Shown here piece after piece: positions 60,452 through 64,000 of a stretch of 64,000 nt of DNA. A program made the position numbers and the translations under genes. How positions within the stretch are numbered: the stretch's first letter is position 1; every line of letters begins with the position of its first letter. The DNA is from Paenisporosarcina quisquiliarum_A (lineage in GTDB: Bacteria > Bacillota > Bacilli > Bacillales_A > Planococcaceae). Below the pieces are notes generated by a model, which worked only from the letters and a program-made list of their open reading frames with translations, was not told the origin of the DNA and did no database searches. The stretch spans positions 62,001 through 126,000 of the forward strand of contig NZ_JBHZRU010000007.1 of assembly GCF_043641925.1 (NCBI RefSeq), written 5' to 3'.

Positions 60452-61306
60452 ATGAGAATATTTGCAGACAGTGCCTGTGATCTACCGAAAGAATTTTACG
60501 AAATGAATCCTGTGACTTTAATTCCCTTACGTGTCCAAATTGAAGAAGCCGAATACTTGGATGTTGAAACCATTAATTCAACTGAAGTTTATGCTGCCAT
60601 TCGCTCAGGTAAGCATCCGAAAACGTCACAAGCATCACCCGAGCAATTTATCACTCTGTTTGAAGAACTTGCGAAATCCGGCGAAGAAGGATTGTACATT
60701 GCCTTTTCATCTGAATTGTCAGGTACACATAATTCGGCTGTCATGATTAGAGATCAAGTTTTAGAAGAATATCCTCAATTGAAACTAACAATCATTGATT
60801 CAAAATGTGCATCGTTAGGTTATGGTTTATTGGTAAAAGAAGCCCTTCGCTTACAAAAAGCTGGAGAACCACTTGAGCGGATCGAAGAAATCATTCGTTT
60901 TAAAGCTGCACATATGGAACATTTATTTACTGTAGAAGATTTAGATTACATGGCCCGCGGTGGCAGAGTTTCAAAAGCAAGTGCATTTATCGGAGGCTTA
61001 TTGAATATTAAACCTTTGCTCCATGTTGAAGACGGCAAATTAGTTCCGATTGAAAAATTACGCGGTCGTAAAAAACTCATGAAACGCATTCTTGAGTTAA
61101 TGGAAGAACGTGGCGAGCGCCTGCATGAACAAACGATTGCAATAAGCCACGGTGATGATGAAGCATTGGCTTTGGAAATGAAGAAAATGATAGAGGAAAC
61201 CTTCAAACCGAAACAAGTCGAAATTCATATAATTGGTTCTGCGGTTGGTTCACACGCTGGACCAGGAACACTTGCCATATTTTTTGCCAATCAATTACAG
61301 CCTTAA
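60452..61306 (+). CDS. yitS: DegV family fatty-acid-binding protein (YitS-like)
   Basis: A 284-residue DegV protein. MRIFADSACDLPKEFYE is the hallmark N-terminus, followed by TSQASPEQF (fatty-acid-binding Thr/Ser), AFSSELSGTHNSAVM and VEDLDYMARGGRVSKASAFIGGLLNIKP. DegV/FakB proteins hold a fatty acid for phosphorylation by FakA. ATG 60452 is about 6 nt from GGGGGAT; 60446 abuts it. It follows yitU closely and probably shares its transcript. Confidence 0.88.
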   Translation: MRIFADSACDLPKEFYEMNPVTLIPLRVQIEEAEYLDVETINSTEVYAAIRSGKHPKTSQASPEQFITLFEELAKSGEEGLYIAFSSELSGTHNSAVMIRDQVLEEYPQLKLTIIDSKCASLGYGLLVKEALRLQKAGEPLERIEEIIRFKAAHMEHLFTVEDLDYMARGGRVSKASAFIGGLLNIKPLLHVEDGKLVPIEKLRGRKKLMKRILELMEERGERLHEQTIAISHGDDEALALEMKKMIEETFKPKQVEIHIIGSAVGSHAGPGTLAIFFANQLQP

Positions 61307-61321
61307 GAATGGAGTTTTAAC

Positions 61322-62650
61322 ATGCCGAAAATTGTCGTTGTAGGAGCTGTCGCGGGTGGAGCAACTGTTGCTTCCCAAATCCGCTATTTAGATAAAGATT
61401 CGTCCATCACCGTTTTTGATCAAGACGAAACCATGTCCTTTGCTGCATGTGGAATGCCTTACTACTTGGGCGGTCATATCGAGAATGAACAAGATCTAAT
61501 TGCCACTACTCCCGAAAAATTTAAGGATGAAAAGAATATTATTGTGAATATGAACCACCGTGTCATGCGCATCGATCGAGAGAAGAAAATAGTTGAAGTA
61601 AAAGACTTACTGTCCAATAAAACCTTTGAAGATGCATACGATGTACTCATTCTATCTCCAGGGGGAACACCAATCGTTCCAAAAACAGATGGATTGGAAA
61701 GCGCAAAAGTCTTTACGTTACGAAATTTTGAAGACATGCGCAACATTCATTCATTTATTGAAGCGGAGTCTCCAAAGAGTTGTGTAATCGTTGGAGCAGG
61801 TTTCATTGGACTAGAAATGGCTGAAAACCTTGTGGAGCTTGGGATGAAGGTTACATTGGTTGAAAAGTCACCACAAGTAATGAACATTTTAGATGTCGAT
61901 AGCTCAGATATCGTTGAAAAAGAATTGCATGAACATGGAGTTAAAGTATATAAAGAAAACTTTATAACGCATGTTGATGGCCGTAATATCACGTTAGACC
62001 AATGCGAAAAGCTGGAAGCAGATTTCATTTTGATGAGTGTTGGGGTTTCCCCTTCTACCGAACTGGCTTCGGAAGCGGGACTTACAATTGGGGATACACG
62101 TGGAATTGTAACGAACGAATTCATGCAGACTAATGATTCTGCCATTTATGCGTTAGGTGATGCTGCTGAGAATAAAGACTTCATTACCGGACAGCCAAAG
62201 AGAGTCCCTCTCGCATGGCCCGCACACCGTCAAGCCTATATCGTAGCAAATCATATAGCTGGACAAGAAATTCCGTTCAAAGGAATGCTCGGAACATCGA
62301 TTGCAAAAGTCTTTGACTTAAGCGTTGGGATGACCGGTCTTGGTGAGAGAAATTTAAATGAATCGGATTTATACTTTAAAACCATCACGCAAAAGTCGAA
62401 ATCGAATGCCGGCTATTACCCAGATCATGGTGATTTGTTTTTAAAGATTCATTATGATGCGGAAAATCGTAAGGTTTTAGGTGCACAAGTCGTTGGTGAA
62501 AAAGGTGTGGATAAACGAATCGACGTCATCGCAACAGCCATCTACGCTGGATTAACGATCGATGACTTGCAAGCATTAGAACTTGCTTATGCCCCACCCT
62601 ATTCTTCACCGAAAGACCCAGTGAACATGGCAAGTTATCGAGCTAAATAA
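61322..62650 (+). CDS. cdr: CoA-disulfide reductase
   Basis: A 442-residue FAD/NAD(P)-linked pyridine-nucleotide-disulfide oxidoreductase. The FAD site GAVAGGATVASQIR is at residues 8-21, the single active-site Cys in SFAACGMPYYLGG near residue 43, and the NAD(P) site GAGFIGLEMAENL near residue 158. The C-terminal YAPPYSSPKDPVNMA carries the conserved Tyr pair of this group. It reduces CoA disulfide (or related persulfides). 15 bp after the DegV gene. Confidence 0.88.
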   Translation: MPKIVVVGAVAGGATVASQIRYLDKDSSITVFDQDETMSFAACGMPYYLGGHIENEQDLIATTPEKFKDEKNIIVNMNHRVMRIDREKKIVEVKDLLSNKTFEDAYDVLILSPGGTPIVPKTDGLESAKVFTLRNFEDMRNIHSFIEAESPKSCVIVGAGFIGLEMAENLVELGMKVTLVEKSPQVMNILDVDSSDIVEKELHEHGVKVYKENFITHVDGRNITLDQCEKLEADFILMSVGVSPSTELASEAGLTIGDTRGIVTNEFMQTNDSAIYALGDAAENKDFITGQPKRVPLAWPAHRQAYIVANHIAGQEIPFKGMLGTSIAKVFDLSVGMTGLGERNLNESDLYFKTITQKSKSNAGYYPDHGDLFLKIHYDAENRKVLGAQVVGEKGVDKRIDVIATAIYAGLTIDDLQALELAYAPPYSSPKDPVNMASYRAK

Positions 62651-62656
62651 TTAATT

Positions 62657-62691
62657 AACGCTTAAGATGCTCCTTGTCTTAAGCGTTTTTT
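62657..62691 (+). terminator. terminator of yitU-degV-cdr
   Basis: AACGCTTAAGA ... TCTTAAGCGTT stem with six T. Confidence 0.85.
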
Positions 62692-62732
62692 GTTGAACAG
62701 AGACGTCGGTGAGCGAAGCTGAGACATGCTTG

Positions 62733-62813
62733 TTTTACAACTTTAGCTTCATTTTTTACAACATTAAGAGGAAAATTTACAACAATAGATAGTTTTACAA
62801 CTTTAGAATTTCA
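62733..62813 (+). repeat. 21-bp periodic array, TTTTACAAC family
   Basis: TTTTACAAC-like cores recur at 62733, 62754, 62775 (21 bp apart) and 62793 (18 bp), with AG/TTA motifs between. It is located between two convergent terminators. Confidence 0.65.
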
Positions 62814-62830
62814 CTCGAGTAATACAAAAG

Positions 62831-62862
62831 AAAAAAGCCTTTATTCACAATGGAATAAAGAC
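62831..62862 (-). terminator. terminator of the GH13-like gene
   Basis: CTTTATTC-CATTGT-GAATAAAG followed by GCTTTTTT on the minus strand. Confidence 0.75.
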
Positions 62863-62870
62863 TCCCTCAC

Positions 62871-64000
62871 TTATTTATCCTTTTTACGTTGCTTGCCTTT
62901 ACGCCAAACTAAGTAAAGGAACCCAAGAAATAATACATAAACCATTGCTAACGCTGCTAAGTATCCTTTATTTAACCCTTTTGGTTCATTAACTGTGAAA
63001 AATTCGGCAATTTCTCGATCTACTACAATTCGATACGTGCCATCTTCTCGTTGTCTTAAAATATCACTTTCCATTAGACCGCGTAATTCTACGTTCGCCC
63101 CCATCATATCTTCTGTTAAATCAAATTGCTGCGTGCTGCCAGTATTATTAATAGCGACAACCCACGTTTCCTCTTCGTTCCAACGTTTAAACACCATAAA
63201 TCCATTTTCATTATGCAATAATTCCATCTCGCCAGAACGTAAAGCTGCTGAACCATTGCGTAATTTTTGTAAATCTCCAACGTAATCAATTAATTCTTCT
63301 TCCACTTTGTAGTTCATGATTTGATTGGATTCTGGTGCCTGCTCACCATTCATGGCAATTTCAGAACCGTATGTAATAACCGGCACTCCAGGAATGGACA
63401 TCAATGTTGCGAAGGCAATTTTCCATCGTGTAGGTGGAAACATATTTTCTTCTGCGGCATCTGCAGTAAATCGACGTTCATTTATGTGATCGACAGAACG
63501 ACTAATGTTCGCTTGACTAAGTGTCTTTCCAAATTCTTCAGTCGGTAAATCAACATTTTTGAAGGCATTCCTCGCAAGATCTGTATTTTTTGCAGATACA
63601 TTCAAGTCAAAGTCAACTTCACTTTCTGCTTTGCTCAACACATACAATTTTTCGTTTTTTTCCTTTAAAGCATCGATCATTTCATTTAAAAATTTTGTAT
63701 CGACACCATCAATAGAGGTAATTCGAACTCCTTCAACTTCATACGCATCCACAAATTCAACAGCTGCTTGAATAATTGCTTGTTGAACTTCTTCGTTATT
63801 CATATCCCAATCCAGCGTACCGTCGTCATTAATTGTCGCCCAGTCTGGATTTTCTTTTGCCCACACATGGTTAGCACTCACTTGCTGAATCGGAAAATCC
63901 ACCAGTAATTTGAGGTCTTGTTTTTGTGCACCGGCAATTAAAGTTTTGAACTCATCTTTTGTACCAAAATGTCGCTCGAAAGTTGAATAGTCAGTAACAC
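62871..64000 (-). CDS. membrane-anchored GH13 (alpha-amylase-like) protein, C-terminal part, probably inactive
   Basis: The 3' 376 codons of a longer gene that enters from the right edge. A GH13 barrel is recognisable (FERHFGTKDEFKTLIAGAQ, FATLMSIPGVPVITYGSEI), then a beta-sandwich domain and one C-terminal membrane helix (GYLAALAMVYVLFLGFLYLVW) with a basic tail. The usual catalytic positions look replaced: nucleophile region VRITSID (T for D), acid region YVLSKAE (K for E), and SVDHINERRF instead of a LDNHD motif. Region I reads DFPIQQ rather than DxVxNH. It may be a binding or regulatory protein. Confidence 0.75.
   Translation of the reverse strand, partial: VTDYSTFERHFGTKDEFKTLIAGAQKQDLKLLVDFPIQQVSANHVWAKENPDWATINDDGTLDWDMNNEEVQQAIIQAAVEFVDAYEVEGVRITSIDGVDTKFLNEMIDALKEKNEKLYVLSKAESEVDFDLNVSAKNTDLARNAFKNVDLPTEEFGKTLSQANISRSVDHINERRFTADAAEENMFPPTRWKIAFATLMSIPGVPVITYGSEIAMNGEQAPESNQIMNYKVEEELIDYVGDLQKLRNGSAALRSGEMELLHNENGFMVFKRWNEEETWVVAINNTGSTQQFDLTEDMMGANVELRGLMESDILRQREDGTYRIVVDREIAEFFTVNEPKGLNKGYLAALAMVYVLFLGFLYLVWRKGKQRKKDK

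Overview
The window is low-GC chromosomal DNA of an endospore-forming Firmicute. Gene content and order are very close to the Bacillus subtilis yit / fabH-fabF / app / trpS / opp / spx-mecA-coiA-pepF / yjbH-yjbO / prpE / fabI-cotO-cotZ / yjcF-yjcH block. Several traits suggest the Planococcaceae (Lysinibacillus/Psychrobacillus/Sporosarcina-like) rather than Bacillus itself: a ClpB-type disaggregase, TAXI-TRAP uptake genes, a CoA-disulfide reductase and a short spoVA operon. The family assignment is inference.

Layout. 1-5.7 kb: an oxidoreductase fragment, an MFS exporter, AlkA, a nuclease lipoprotein, a 2H phosphoesterase, tRNA-Val(GAC), a decayed second tRNA-Val copy and small ORFs. 5.7-10.9 kb: an SDR/acyl-CoA-ligase pair and many tiny genes. 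10.9-15.3 kb: a TAXI-type TRAP system (binding protein, DUF1850, fused permease) and PgpA. 15.4-17.2 kb: yjcH-yjcG-yjcF. 17.3-22.9 kb: spore genes (spoVIF, yjcZ-like, spoVAE/AD/AC with a YhcN-like lipoprotein, cotZ, cotO) and fabI. 23-34.6 kb: mgtE, prpE, an RluA-family synthase, nadK, relQ, yjbL, yjbK, yjbJ, globin, spxH, pepF and coiA. 34.7-37.6 kb: mecA, spx and a DUF4015 protein. 38-52 kb: oppABCDF, trpS with a tryptophan T-box, and a second app-like peptide transporter. 52.6-58 kb: fabF, fabH, a DUF2929 protein and a ClpB lacking its N-domain behind a CtsR operator. 58.3-64 kb: yitW, yitV, yitU, a DegV protein, CoA-disulfide reductase, and the 3' part of a membrane-anchored GH13-like protein whose catalytic residues look lost.

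Shared themes. Fatty-acid synthesis genes fabI and fabHF each carry a FapR-like operator. Spx, its adaptor SpxH, MecA and ClpB form a proteolysis and stress group. Two oligopeptide ABC systems flank trpS.

The most unusual signal is non-coding. At least six intergenic spots carry short arrays with a 21-bp period (about two DNA turns). They belong to four unrelated sequence families, and two of the families occur twice. A second, GC-richer dispersed element (core GGACGCTTTCC ... GTCGCCGCCTCCATTCC) is present in about five copies plus a fragment. Other points worth checking are a coiA gene that seems to start at ATA, and a possible 40-codon gene with a hairpin leader between spxH and pepF.
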